From positions 372,001 to 436,000 of the forward strand of contig NZ_JAQFFK010000001.1 of NCBI RefSeq assembly GCF_027594145.1: a stretch of DNA of 64,000 nt. Direction: 5' to 3'. Of the stretch, positions 18,724 to 28,669 are shown one piece after another. The DNA comes from Methanococcoides alaskense. GTDB lineage: Archaea > Halobacteriota > Methanosarcinia > Methanosarcinales > Methanosarcinaceae. The notes beneath the pieces were generated by a model, which saw only the letters and a list, made by a program, of their open reading frames with translations, searched no databases and had not been told where the DNA came from. Position numbers and translations under genes: made by a program. How positions within the stretch are numbered: position 1 is the stretch's first letter; every line of letters starts with the position of its first letter.

Positions 18724-19785
18724 ATGGCTACACAATTGATCAAAGGTAACTCAGCTGTCATTATTGGCGCTTTATATGCCGGATGCGACTGTTATTTCGG
18801 TTATCCGATAACTCCGGCAAGTGAGATCCTTCATGAAGCTTCCCAGACATTCCCGAAGCTTGGAAGGAAATTCGTACAGGCGGAATCAGAGGAAGCCGCT
18901 ATTAATATGGTCTATGGAGCGGCATCTGCAGGTCATAGGGTGATGACTGCATCATCAGGTCCTGGTATGAGCTTGAAACAGGAAGGTATCTCATATCTTG
19001 CAGGAGCTGAACTGCCCAGTGTCATCGTTGACATTATGAGAGCAGGTCCGGGTCTTGGCAATATCGGTCCGGAACAGGCCGATTATGCTCAGGTAGTAAA
19101 AGGCGGAGGACATGGAAACTATCGCACTATCGTACTTGCACCTAATTCAGTTCAGGAAATGTGCGATCATACAATAAAGGCCTTCGAGCTGGCAAGCAAA
19201 TATCGCAACCCTGTTGTAGTTCTTGCTGATGGTGTGCTCGGACAGATGATAGAGCCCCTTCATTTCCCTGACGAGGCTATAACACCTGTCATAGATGAGT
19301 CCTGGGCTGTATGTGGTACGAAGGAGACAAAGGAGAACCTTGTCACGTCTATATTCCTGGATTTCGACAAACTTGAGGATTTCAACTATCAACTTCAGGA
19401 GAAGTATGAGACGATCAAGGAGAACGAGACCGTCCATGAAGAATACATGACAGAGGATGCTTCTATTGTTCTTGTTGCGTATGGTATCAGCAGCAGAATA
19501 TGTCATTCAGCTGTAGAGGTTGCAAGACGGGAAGGTTTCAAGGTAGGATTGTTCCGTCCTATTACATTGTTCCCATTCCCTGAAAAGGAGCTTAAAGGCA
19601 TTGCTGATTCGTATGACTGTACTTTTATCGCAGTTGAAATGAGCAACGGTCAGATGATGGAAGATGTAAAACTTGCTATCGAGTGTAGCAGACCTGTTGA
19701 ACTGGTCAATCGCTTGGGTGGAAATTTAATAACACTGGATCAGGTCATGGAAAAGATCAGAGAAGTTGCTTCAAGGGAGGCATAA
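18724..19785 (+). CDS. vorB: 2-oxoacid (ketoisovalerate):ferredoxin oxidoreductase alpha subunit (VorB)
   Basis: This 353-residue protein has the pyrimidine-binding POR_N domain with [31 protein letters not shown] and [13 protein letters not shown], then a POR domain II. It matches the length and order of methanogen VorB. The enzyme oxidatively decarboxylates branched 2-oxoacids to acyl-CoA, or runs in reverse to carboxylate acyl-CoA for amino acid synthesis. GAGGTAAAATT precedes its start. A close Kor (2-oxoglutarate) paralogue cannot be ruled out without a tree. Confidence 0.82.
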   Translation: MATQLIKGNSAVIIGALYAGCDCYFGYPITPASEILHEASQTFPKLGRKFVQAESEEAAINMVYGAASAGHRVMTASSGPGMSLKQEGISYLAGAELPSVIVDIMRAGPGLGNIGPEQADYAQVVKGGGHGNYRTIVLAPNSVQEMCDHTIKAFELASKYRNPVVVLADGVLGQMIEPLHFPDEAITPVIDESWAVCGTKETKENLVTSIFLDFDKLEDFNYQLQEKYETIKENETVHEEYMTEDASIVLVAYGISSRICHSAVEVARREGFKVGLFRPITLFPFPEKELKGIADSYDCTFIAVEMSNGQMMEDVKLAIECSRPVELVNRLGGNLITLDQVMEKIREVASREA

Positions 19786-19787
19786 AA

Positions 19788-21215
19788 ATGGCAGAGAAGA
19801 TCATTGGAAGACCGGCAGCGATCTATGAAGAGTTCTCAAGAAAGGGAGGAGCTGCGCCAACTGCAACCCACTATTGCCCGGGATGTGGGCATGGTATCAT
19901 CCACAAGCTCATCGGTGAGGCTATGGACGACCTTGGAATTCAGGATAGGTCTGTGATGATAAGCCCTGTTGGTTGTGCGGTATTTGCTTATTATTACTTT
20001 GATTGCGGAAACCTTCAGGTAGCACATGGACGTGCACCTGCTGTGGGTACAGGTATGTCAAGGGCACAGGACAACGCGGTGGTCATCTCATATCAGGGCG
20101 ATGGCGATCTTGCTTCAATTGGTCTTAATGAGACTATGCAGGCTGCGAACCGTGGTGAGAAGATGGCAGTATTCTTCGTGAACAATACTGTTTACGGAAT
20201 GACCGGCGGTCAGATGGCGCCAACCACACTTATCGGTGAGAAGACCGTCACGTGTCCGGATGGAAGGGACCCAAGGTTTGCCGGATATCCGCTTCACATG
20301 TGCGAGATCCTTGAGAATCTGAAAGCACCTGTGTTCATCGAGCGTGTATCTATTTCCGATATATCACATATCAGGAAGGCAAGAAAGGCTATTAGAAGAG
20401 CTCTTGAGGTGCAGAGGGACGGAAAAGGATATGCATTTGTTGAAGTGCTTTCCACATGTCCTACAAACCTCAAGCAGAATGCACAGCAGAGCACCGATTT
20501 CGTGAATAACATGATGGAGAAGGAATTCCCACTCCAGAACTTCAGGGACAGGTTCGATGAGGTCGAGCCATTGTGGAGGGATGAAAGCGATTTCTCCAAG
20601 GCTGCCATTGATAAGCTTTATAGCCTTGAGGATAATGCTTCACCCGAGGCAGTACCGGACAAGGATTTCAAGATCGCTTTAGTTAAGATAGCTGGATTCG
20701 GTGGTCAGGGTGTTCTGAGCATGGGACTTACCCTTGCACGTGCAGGTTGCCGTGATCAGCGCTATACTTCCTGGTATCCGTCATACGGTCCTGAACAGCG
20801 TGGTGGAACTTCCAATTGTTCCGTTGTCATTTCAGGAGAATCCATCGGCTCACCTGTTGTATATGAATCAGATGTGCTCATAGCTCTTAATCAGCCATCA
20901 CTTGAGAAGTTCGCAGGCGATGTGAAAAAGGGCGGTGTTATTCTCTATGATGCAACTATCAGTGGTGTCGAAGTTCCTGAAAATGTAAGGTCCATTTCAG
21001 TTCCTGCCATGCAGATCGCAAAGGATGCAGGTTCTGTTAAAGCTGCAAACACCGTTATGCTTGGTGTGATGATGGAACTGGGAGATACGGGTCTTCCTGA
21101 AAAGGTATTCAGGGAAGCTATTGAGGATACTTTTGCAAGCAAACCAAAGCTTATCCCGATGAACCTGACGATCCTTGAAGCCGCTGCAAAATGGGCAAGA
21201 GAGAATATAAAGTAA
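19788..21215 (+). CDS. vorA: 2-oxoacid:ferredoxin oxidoreductase beta-gamma fusion (VorA)
   Basis: This 475-residue subunit joins two domains. Residues 1 to about 285 are the TPP-binding beta domain ([44 protein letters not shown]). Residues about 295-475 are the gamma (POR) domain ([31 protein letters not shown]). Kor/Por enzymes usually encode these parts separately. The fusion and length match VorA of Methanothermobacter, supporting the ketoisovalerate assignment. It begins 3 bases after vorB. Confidence 0.85.
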   Translation: MAEKIIGRPAAIYEEFSRKGGAAPTATHYCPGCGHGIIHKLIGEAMDDLGIQDRSVMISPVGCAVFAYYYFDCGNLQVAHGRAPAVGTGMSRAQDNAVVISYQGDGDLASIGLNETMQAANRGEKMAVFFVNNTVYGMTGGQMAPTTLIGEKTVTCPDGRDPRFAGYPLHMCEILENLKAPVFIERVSISDISHIRKARKAIRRALEVQRDGKGYAFVEVLSTCPTNLKQNAQQSTDFVNNMMEKEFPLQNFRDRFDEVEPLWRDESDFSKAAIDKLYSLEDNASPEAVPDKDFKIALVKIAGFGGQGVLSMGLTLARAGCRDQRYTSWYPSYGPEQRGGTSNCSVVISGESIGSPVVYESDVLIALNQPSLEKFAGDVKKGGVILYDATISGVEVPENVRSISVPAMQIAKDAGSVKAANTVMLGVMMELGDTGLPEKVFREAIEDTFASKPKLIPMNLTILEAAAKWARENIK

Positions 21216-21302
21216 TATCAAAATAGAACCTGATAAGTTCTAAATATAGAAAAAAACCATGTGTCCCGCATTTTGCCGGATACTACCTAATTTTTTATTT
21301 TC

Positions 21303-21920
21303 ATGAAAACAATAAAAAAACTATTTGTTTCTTTTATAGTGTTTGCAATAGTGGGAATCGCTGTTACAGCTATCCTTCAGGACAGGATTTTCTTCTCAGT
21401 CTTTGTTGGTCTCCAGGTAGGCATATTTGCAGGACTTATGACCTTTTTGTACCTTAAATGGAAGAGCAGGGCTGTAGTGTCAAAAATAGATACTGCTTTT
21501 GATAACATAGTTGATTTTCTTCAAAATGAAGTTTCACTCCGCTTTGGTAAAAACAAGATAGAAAAAGATTATCAACAAGATCTGGAAGGTAAATTATCAG
21601 TTCTGACTGAAAGATATGGATATGACATTAAGTACGAATCTGTAAAAGGTAAACATAGGGTTGATTTTATAATTAATGGAAATATAGGAATTGAAATGAA
21701 AGTCCACCGAGGTGGAAATCGGGTCAATAAAGAATTATATAATCAGATCTCAAACTATGCACCATATTGTAATAAGTTGATAGGTTTGGTTGTGAATGAA
21801 ACAAATAATGATACTGAAATTTTACGAATGCAAATTAAAGATGAATTGAAAGGACAACATGCAATTAATGCAAATGATTATGAAATAATTGTTTTAGATG
21901 TAAAAAAGAGATCATATTAA
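21303..21920 (+). CDS. Two-helix membrane protein with PD-(D/E)XK nuclease-like domain
   Basis: This 205-residue protein has two N-terminal membrane helices (about residues 7-25 and 31-52), then a soluble domain. Within that domain, HRVDFIINGNIGIEMKV shows the D...ExK spacing of restriction-endonuclease-fold active sites, followed by a beta/alpha stretch (LIGLVV). I do not recognise a characterised family. It sits alone, before an accessory region, with codon use and AT content that shift compared with the vor genes. A membrane-bound defence or DNA-uptake nuclease is possible. Confidence 0.5.
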   Translation: MKTIKKLFVSFIVFAIVGIAVTAILQDRIFFSVFVGLQVGIFAGLMTFLYLKWKSRAVVSKIDTAFDNIVDFLQNEVSLRFGKNKIEKDYQQDLEGKLSVLTERYGYDIKYESVKGKHRVDFIINGNIGIEMKVHRGGNRVNKELYNQISNYAPYCNKLIGLVVNETNNDTEILRMQIKDELKGQHAINANDYEIIVLDVKKRSY

Positions 21921-22100
21921 TTGATCGAGGCTATCCCAAAAACGCCTTAACTTATACAAAATGAGTTTTGATGATTTGAGATAAGTCCCATTATTTCACC
22001 TTTTCTCGCAAAATAATCAAATTATTCGAGAAGTTCGGTTCTTTCTATTTTCATACAAAATAAATGTGTACCTGCCGAAAGTATTTTTAAATACATTAAA

Positions 22101-22388
22101 TTACTTCGCCGGTCTATATGATCTCACTTCTATTTCCCCTTCGGTTAGATCTGCTAATTTAGGAACGATCTTCATAAAGTGTTCCGCTTTATTATGAAGG
22201 TCGATCGCCTCCATATCTTCCCAGGATTCAATAAACGTCAGAGTGTACGGATCAGCTATATCCTCATACAGATCATAAGAAATGCAACCTTCTTCATTTT
22301 GGCTTTTCTGTATGAGTTCTTCGGTAATTTTTAAAAATTCTTGTTTTTTATTTTCTCTTACCTTGGTTTTCGCTACTATCGTGATCAT
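22101..22388 (-). CDS. ABM-domain protein (YgiN-like putative quinol monooxygenase)
   Basis: This 95-residue ferredoxin-like alpha/beta protein of the antibiotic-biosynthesis-monooxygenase family has typical motifs EEGCISYDLYED and TFIESWEDMEAIDLH. A strong AGGAGG precedes the start. The family acts as small dimeric oxygenases or stress proteins; the substrate is unknown. Confidence 0.8.
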   Translation of the reverse strand: MITIVAKTKVRENKKQEFLKITEELIQKSQNEEGCISYDLYEDIADPYTLTFIESWEDMEAIDLHNKAEHFMKIVPKLADLTEGEIEVRSYRPAK

Positions 22389-22514
22389 TGTCTCTTCCTC
22401 CTGATCATTTGTTCATTATAACATTGCAGTTTGAAGTATTTAATGTTGTATGATGTAGTATGTGGAACATTTTGAGCATAATTATCCAAAGAAATATTTA
22501 ATATTTTGGATAAC

Positions 22515-22985
22515 TGAATATGGGGCATACTTTAGAAATGGGCTAAGAGAAACACCTTCCAGATCTAAACATTGGATTATCAATAAATGCTGGCATACCA
22601 AAGGAACAAGAAAATAGGTATTTTCAGCAACAAAAAAACCCTTATACTAACAAAAAATACTCAGTTGCACGTAAATTCGATCAAGGTGCTAAAATGCCAT
22701 CAGAAAAGTTTAAGAAAATATGGGAGAACCAAAAAGGTAAATGTCCGTTTTGTGATCAACCGATGGACATTAGTGCTGATGCAGAAGAAAGACATCTCCA
22801 TCACATAAATGGAGATCATAAAGATAACAAAATCTCAAATTTAGTCTATGCGCATGTACACTGTCATAAGCAATATCATGCTAATTATCCTAAATCTAAA
22901 AGAATAATAACTGTCATCTGAAAAGGTTAATGGATGCTTGAGCTGTAAAAAGTGCAAAAAAGGAAAACGAGAGTTAATCCCGATC
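22515..22985 (+). mobile_element. Decayed group II intron 3' remnant (RT/HNH fragment and domain V-VI relic)
   Basis: From about 22515 the sequence aligns with the intact intron at about 28170-28700. It contains the stretch after the RT X-domain, with an internal deletion of roughly 60 bases and several frame breaks, then a still-open HNH domain at 22694-22921 (CPFCDQPMDIS, LHHINGDHKDNK, HVHCHKQYH). It ends with a degenerate domain V region starting GAGCTGTAAAAAG. The 5' part of the intron and the RT core are missing. It is an older copy of the element at 26358-28710. Confidence 0.75.
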
Positions 22986-23004
22986 AGATATTATTTATTT
23001 CTGG

Positions 23005-23289
23005 TCAGAATGATACGTCTTCGATCTTGTCCAAGTAGAATATATCCGGTTTGGTGATAACACCTAATTCTTCCATTTTCTTTTTCAGTTCATCAGATTC
23101 GGTGAACTTGCGTGCGTTCTCAATATTATCCCACTCGAGAAGGATCACGAGGCTATTAGGGTTTTCTGAAGTGCGGAAAAGCATTCCCCCTTTGGAACCA
23201 TGCTCCTTTCGTGTGGCTTCGTGGTCGTCAAATCCTACCTTCCATTTAGAAAAATCTTCTACTGTATGTTTTACAAGTAAATATGCCAT
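23005..23289 (-). CDS. Small ABM/dimeric alpha-beta barrel protein
   Basis: This 94-residue protein starts after GGGGGTATAATTA. It has the pattern MAYLLVKHTVEDFSKWK..FDDHEATRKEHG and LLEWDNIENARKF seen in dimeric alpha-beta barrel (ABM/cyclase-like) proteins. No substrate can be named. It lies between the intron remnant and a fragment of the intron's downstream exon. Confidence 0.7.
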   Translation of the reverse strand: MAYLLVKHTVEDFSKWKVGFDDHEATRKEHGSKGGMLFRTSENPNSLVILLEWDNIENARKFTESDELKKKMEELGVITKPDIFYLDKIEDVSF

Positions 23290-23781
23290 TAATTATACCC
23301 CCTTATCAATCTGGCTTACCTGTATTTATTATTTTTTAATTAGACCAAATTTATAATGTTCAAAATATTTTATTTTATTGCTAACTAATTTTAAATACTT
23401 TTTTTTAGAAAATAGTGCTCTTTAGAAGTCTTCAAAGGTACATTGCATTAAATGAAGCAGAAAGTTAGATTCGAAAGTTATTTGCTTCGAATGTAGATGT
23501 GGATGGAACACTAAGTGGAAAATTATTCGTATCCAATTATCGTTTCAAATGTTAATTGCCATGAAAATATTGAGATCATTAAGTTTTAGTATGAACTATA
23601 GGAATTGATGGACAAACAGATTTATATAGGATACCTTCATTATTAAGATTGCTTTTAAAGGCAAAAACTACTTTAATAAATTATAGGTCTAGATGGTATT
23701 TCCTTAACTGTATTTACTATTCTTACGTATGTTTACGAGTTGGTTATAATCTTTTCAAGCACTTTAAAGGAAGTGAAATAT
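23290..23781 (+). other. 492-bp gap with exon relic and TRAM leader
   Basis: At 23431-23469 the reading FKGTLH-stop-MKQK matches the 3' exon beside the intact intron at 28715-28755, so a decayed copy of that host gene's end lies here. The rest (about 23470-23781) holds no supported gene. It is AT-rich and ends in the leader of the TRAM gene. Confidence 0.55.
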
Positions 23782-23985
23782 TTGTTCAACAACATGGAAT
23801 CAACTGCACCAGTAGAAGCTGGCGAGACATACGACGTAACAATTGAAGACATCGCAAGGGAAGGAGACGGCATCGCAAGAGTAAGCGGTTTTGTAGTCTT
23901 TGTACCTAACGCATCAGTCGGTGACGAAGTAACAATCAAAGTTACCAAAGTCATGAGCAAATTCGCATTTGGCGAATTAGTTTAA
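23782..23985 (+). CDS. TRAM-domain protein (RNA-binding, cold-responsive type)
   Basis: This 67-residue single TRAM domain (VEAGETYDVTIEDIAREGDG, FVVFVPNASVGDEVTIKV) binds RNA. Methanogen homologues act as RNA chaperones induced by cold. I chose the TTG start at 23782 because GGAAGTGA lies 5 bases upstream and family members begin with a similar FNN; ATG 23794 would cut into that. It stands alone with a long untranslated upstream region. Confidence 0.85.
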   Translation: MFNNMESTAPVEAGETYDVTIEDIAREGDGIARVSGFVVFVPNASVGDEVTIKVTKVMSKFAFGELV

Positions 23986-24217
23986 TTATTATAATTAATT
24001 AAACACTTTATTGGAAGATCAATGTTTTGATTTTCCATTCTTATTTTCTTATTTTTTTCATAATTTTATATCAGATATTGTTTTTTATCTTGAACCATAA
24101 TGTCAAGAATTATAATCCATCTACATTCAATGCTATGTGATGGAGAGTTTAGATAATTGAAATGATGAAATTTCTGTGAAGAGATGAGAAATTAAATGAA
24201 CTCGATCTGAGTTCCGA

Positions 24218-24625
24218 TCAATCTTTGCTAGTAGCGCTTTCATCCATGTGAAATATTGCCCAAATATGTCCATCAGGATCTTCAAAGCTGCGTCCGTACA
24301 TCCACCCATAATCCTGTGGCTCTCCTTCTTCTAAACCACCTGCTTTTTTGGCTTTGTTTACCAGTTCATCTACTCTTTCCCTGCTTTCAGCAGATAGGGA
24401 TACCGCCATCTCGGTGCTTTTCTTAGCATCACATATCTGTTTTGTAGTAAAAATTTTGAAAAAACTTTCAGTTAATAACATTACAAAACTCTCTTTGTTC
24501 ACGATCATACAGGTGCCTTTCTCGTCAGATAACTGTGGATCAAATTCGAAATCAAGCTTAGTAAAGAATTCAATTGATCGATTCAGGTCTTTCACAGGTA
24601 AGTTCACAAACATTTGAGTAGTCAT
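24218..24625 (-). CDS. VOC-superfamily (glyoxalase-like) protein
   Basis: This 135-residue protein begins MTTQMFVNLPVKDLNRSIEF and ends with the FEDPDGHIWAIFHMD segment, both typical of the VOC family often annotated as lactoylglutathione lyase-like. The fold binds a divalent metal at the strand ends; the substrate is unknown. It stands alone among accessory genes. Confidence 0.75.
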   Translation of the reverse strand: MTTQMFVNLPVKDLNRSIEFFTKLDFEFDPQLSDEKGTCMIVNKESFVMLLTESFFKIFTTKQICDAKKSTEMAVSLSAESRERVDELVNKAKKAGGLEEGEPQDYGWMYGRSFEDPDGHIWAIFHMDESATSKD

Positions 24626-24730
24626 AATAGTAAGATAGCTTTAACTTATTATAAATTCTTCTAAATCCGATATATAGGTGACAAGCTGTTTCCTCTCAAT
24701 GTTCATGCGATGAGCTGTAATGAATCAATT

Positions 24731-25393
24731 TCAGGATATAATTTCGGCTAGTGCAGATGAATTGAAGCCTTTAACAATAAGCCATATCGCTAGAACCATT
24801 TCATTCAAGGCTAATGGAAAAGCTAAAAATATCCCGATCGTTGAGAATGGATCAAGGCCGAACATATCTAACACGCCTGCTGCTAACATCAATGGGACTC
24901 CAATAAGACCCCAGACTGATATAGATTGTGGAAAGAGTTTTGATCGATATAATGAATAATTCAAGATCAAAGCAGTCAGGCTAAAAACAATCATTGATCC
25001 AATCAAATTGGTCCAATCATGTACTGCTAGTAATAAAGTTCCTAAAGGTAGAAAATAGGGATCATATGGAGCTCCTACCTTTACAAATTCCTGACTTAAT
25101 GTCAATAGGGATAGGAGGCTGATCACACCAACAACAAACGGCACAGCCTCACAGATCCTGGCTACAACATACCCAAGAGCTATACGTTCATTATGTTTTT
25201 TCAAGATTGGAAAGATCATAACTGCAATACCAAGAAATGCACCGGCACAAATCAACTCAAGGAGCGCCCCTATTATCACCTGGTTTTCATTTGCAGAAAA
25301 ATTAGTAAGATAATCTGGAGCATTTAGCATAGGTTCTAAAAAAGCAACACTTAGAACTCCCGCAACTGTCGAAAGTAGAAATAATACTCCCAC
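24731..25393 (-). CDS. DUF4386 membrane protein, start region frameshifted
   Basis: This protein of about 220 residues has six predicted membrane helices and the DUF4386 pattern (GVLFLLSTVAGVLSVAFLEP near the start). The open frame begins at GTG 25393. However, an ATG at 25422 in another frame is followed by a run of seven A (25403-25409); adding one A would give the family-typical MNSNKKNARIVGVLF. The gene is therefore probably frameshifted by one base at that tract (mutation, phase variation or sequencing error). Its neighbour at 25473 is a paralogue. Function is unknown. Confidence 0.65.
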   Translation of the reverse strand: MGVLFLLSTVAGVLSVAFLEPMLNAPDYLTNFSANENQVIIGALLELICAGAFLGIAVMIFPILKKHNERIALGYVVARICEAVPFVVGVISLLSLLTLSQEFVKVGAPYDPYFLPLGTLLLAVHDWTNLIGSMIVFSLTALILNYSLYRSKLFPQSISVWGLIGVPLMLAAGVLDMFGLDPFSTIGIFLAFPLALNEMVLAIWLIVKGFNSSALAEIIS

Positions 25394-25472
25394 AATTCTT
25401 GCGTTTTTTTGTTTGAATTCATTTTGTTCGCCTGAATGATCGTTTCACGCTTTGATCTTTCTGATGCCAAAT

Positions 25473-26171
25473 TTACTTTGTTTCTGAACCATCCCTTATG
25501 CCTTTGAACATCAACCATATTCCGATAGCCATTTCATACGGCAAACTTGGAAGGAATACATACATTGGAACAGCAAAATCAAAGAACTCAAGCAAGGTTC
25601 CAATAAATGCCACAGAGGTTAGAATAATTCCAAAAAGGGGGAATGCTATTGGAATATACCTGGATCTAAGGAATAAGTAGTAAAATAGTAAGCCTCCTAA
25701 AGCCCAAAATAGTCCATGTAAATCATAACCAAATTGCGCTGATTCGTAAAATAAACTGCCAAGAGTTTGGAAATAGGAAGGATCCGGTGACCCAGCTTTT
25801 ATAAATTCTTGACTTAAATTTAAGAGAGAAAAAGCACTTATTCTACTGACAGCAAGAGTTGCTGCTTCTATTATCCATAAGCCAAATGCCCAACGAGCAA
25901 TAATTTGATTTTGTCCTTTCAGGGTGGTATAAAGTAATACCGCTAAGAGTACAATTCCAATGGATGTAATGAACTCACCTACGATGCTCATCTGCATCTT
26001 AATTGGGTCTTCTGAAATGTTGATTATGGTTGCGGATATATTATCAGGTTCAATTAATGATAATAACAGAAATCCACTGAGTGCGCTTGCAATTGCTACA
26101 ATAAAAAAAGTTGCACCTAAAAGTCTTGGAGTTAATTTATCTGAATTTATTTGTTCATCCTTTTCTTCCAT
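25473..26171 (-). CDS. DUF4386 membrane protein
   Basis: This 232-residue paralogue of the 24731 gene has six membrane helices. Shared features include LLNLSQEFIKAGSPDPSYF, compared with LLTLSQEFVKVGAPYDPYF in the neighbour. ATG 26171 follows GGGGAGAAGG; an upstream ATG at 26189 overlaps that site and is unlikely. The family has no assigned biochemical role. The two genes are tandem on the minus strand and probably arose by duplication. Confidence 0.75.
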   Translation of the reverse strand: MEEKDEQINSDKLTPRLLGATFFIVAIASALSGFLLLSLIEPDNISATIINISEDPIKMQMSIVGEFITSIGIVLLAVLLYTTLKGQNQIIARWAFGLWIIEAATLAVSRISAFSLLNLSQEFIKAGSPDPSYFQTLGSLFYESAQFGYDLHGLFWALGGLLFYYLFLRSRYIPIAFPLFGIILTSVAFIGTLLEFFDFAVPMYVFLPSLPYEMAIGIWLMFKGIRDGSETK

Positions 26172-26903
26172 CGAATACCTTCTCCCCATTATAAAATGGG
26201 GATATATAACTATTTAACATTTTTGGATGTGTCCAGCTTTGCAGAAATCTAGGGAGAAAAAAGATTGAATTTAGTAAGCCTGTTTATGTAGAAAAAAGAG
26301 ATGATACCGATTTTCTGAGAAAGATGATCATTGACACGTCTTATGCTGAATGGAAGAGTGCGACAAGAAAGTTATACCATGAATTGCGGAAACGCTGTCC
26401 CTTCCATTTGGGATAATCCTACTATGACATGCGTTGATGGTAACGTCAGGGTGTGAAGCTCATAGGACAATATGGAGAAGTTTGGGAATCTAACTTAAAC
26501 AATCTGTTAGGATAAGAATACTATGAAGAAACGAAAGTTGAACCATTGTAAGAACCGTAATCAGTAACAAGCGAAAAAATAGATTGACACGCTTGAACCA
26601 AAAGGTATAGAATCAGACCATTATGGCTTTTTCCACATAATGGGAAATGGACGAATGGTTCTCGGTTTATAGATGGCTTCTAAGGTATTCACAATTATTC
26701 ATGTTATAGAACTTGGTAAGCCCTATATGTTCCCTTCGGGGTAGGAATTCCGTAAGGAAGGACAATGACATAGAGAGTAAAGGAAAGGAGTAGAAAGCGA
26801 ATGACAGACTGTAATGGTATGTATAGGGGTTCAGAATTTGCCCTGATTCGAAAGGATGCAGACTTACTCTATGGTATCGAAACGTAAGAATGAAGGTATA
26901 ACT

Positions 26904-28626
26904 ATGAATGTAAGTCATTCAAATACACCAAATAATGAAGCAGCAGCCCTTAGTGGTTATGCCGAATTAAATGATGAGAACCTTACAGACATGTCCAACT
27001 GGAACAACATTGATTGGAATACTGTTGAATCACATGTTAATAGAATACAAGTCAGGATTACGAAAGCGGTTATTAAAGGAAATTGGAATTTAGTTAAAAG
27101 ACTAAGTTATTTGCTAACCCATTCTCACTACGCTAAACTGTTAGCTGTCAGAAAGGTAATTCAGAATAAGGGTAAAAGAACAGCAGGAATCGATGGAGAA
27201 TTGTGGAATACACCTGTCTCTAAGATGAAAGCTGTACTTGGATTAACTGATAAGAAATACAAGGCAAAACCATTAAAAAGAGTATTTATTGAGAAATATG
27301 GGAAAGATAAGAAACGACCTTTAGGAATTCCAACCATGCATGACAGAGCTATGCAGTCACTTTATGCCTTGGCATTAAACCCAATTGCAGAAGAAACAGC
27401 AGACATACGTTCTTTTGGATTTAGAAAATCCAGAAGTACTCATGATGCATGTGGACAAATCTTCGGATGCACATGTCGAAATAATTCTGCTCAATGGATA
27501 CTGGAAGGAGACATTAAAGGTTGTTTTGACAACATTAGTCATCAATGGTTACTTGACAACATCCTAATGGATAAATCAATTCTTAAACAATTCCTTAAAG
27601 CAGGATTCATTTATAAAAATTCTCTATTTCCAACAAAAGCAGGAACACCACAAGGAGGTATTATATCACCAATATTGGCTAACATGACCTTAGATGGAAT
27701 TGAAAGTTTATTGGTTGATAAATACCATCGAGGTAAAAGTGGAAGAATGACAGCACATCAAAGCAATAAACACAAAGTAAATTTTGTGAGATATGCGGAT
27801 GATTTCATTGTTACTGCAAATACAAAGGAAATAGCAGAAGAAGTTAAAGGATTGATTGAAAAATTTCCTAACAAATAAAGGTCTGGAACTGTCTGATGAA
27901 AAGACTTTAATTACTCATATTGATAATGGTTTTGACTTTTTAGGCTGGAATTTTAGAAAATACAAAGGGAAACTTCTTATAAAACCGTCTAAGAAAAACA
28001 TTCAGAAAGTAACTGAGAAAATCAGTAATACTATCAAAGATGGAAAATCTTGGACACAAGAAGTTTTAATAGACACCCTTAACCCAATCATTACTGGATG
28101 GTCAAATTACCATCAAGGAGTGGTTTCCAAAGAAACATTCCACTTAATAGATTACAAATTATGGAACATACTTTGGAAATGGGCTAAGAGAAGACACCCC
28201 ATGAAATCAAGAACTTGGATCGTTGACAAATATTGGCATACCAAAGGAACGAGGAAATGGGTATTTTCAACAACAAGAAACCAACTTAAATTATTATCAG
28301 ACAAAAGGATAGTTAGACATACAAAATTATCTCTGGATAAAAACCCTTATACTGACAAAGAATACTTTGTTGAACGCAAGTTCAATCAAGGTGCTAGTAA
28401 ATTATCTGGAATGTTTAAGAAAGTTTGGATTAATCAAAAAGGCAAATGCCACATTTGTAATCTACCAATTGACATTAGTGCTGATGCAGAAGAAAGACCT
28501 CTACATCACAAGAATGGAAATCATAAAGATTACATTGTGTCAAACTTAGCTTACGTGCATGTTCACTGTCATAGACAACATCATGCTACTAATCCAAAAA
28601 CAATAACTGTTGCCTGTAAAGGTTAA
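26904..28626 (+). pseudogene. ltrA-like: Group II intron reverse transcriptase/maturase with HNH domain, frameshifted
   Basis: The frame starts at ATG 26904 after GAAGGTATAACT. RT motifs are GKDKKRPLGIPTMHDRAMQ, GDIKGCFDNI, AGTPQGGIISP and the catalytic YADD, then the X (maturase) domain (GWSNYHQGVV) and a C-terminal HNH endonuclease (CHICNLPIDIS, LHHKNGNHKD, HVHCHRQHH). At the five-A run 27859-27863 the frame shifts: one A fewer would join the two halves (26904-27878 and 27856-28626) into a protein of about 570 residues. It is therefore inactive, or made by frameshifting. All catalytic motifs remain intact, so the lesion is recent. Confidence 0.85.
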
Positions 28627-28635
28627 GAGATGCTT

Positions 28636-28669
28636 GAGCTGTATGAGGTGAAAGTCTCATGTACAGTTC
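28636..28669 (+). ncRNA. Group II intron domain V
   Basis: A 34-nt hairpin, GAGCTGTATGAGG-TGAAAG-TCTCATGTACAGTTC in outline, has the conserved form of domain V (AGC-type triad region, GAAA-like loop and asymmetric bulge). Domain V is the catalytic core of the ribozyme and lies 10 bases after the maturase stop. Confidence 0.85.

Noticed and set aside
21920-22100. AGGCTATCCCAAAAACGCC motif as a transposon end
   Set aside because: It resembles some IS termini, but there is no matching second end or transposase nearby.
22587-22808. 73-codon frame within the intron relic
   Set aside because: It is an out-of-frame reading of the decayed maturase; the meaningful part is the HNH frame at 22694-22921.
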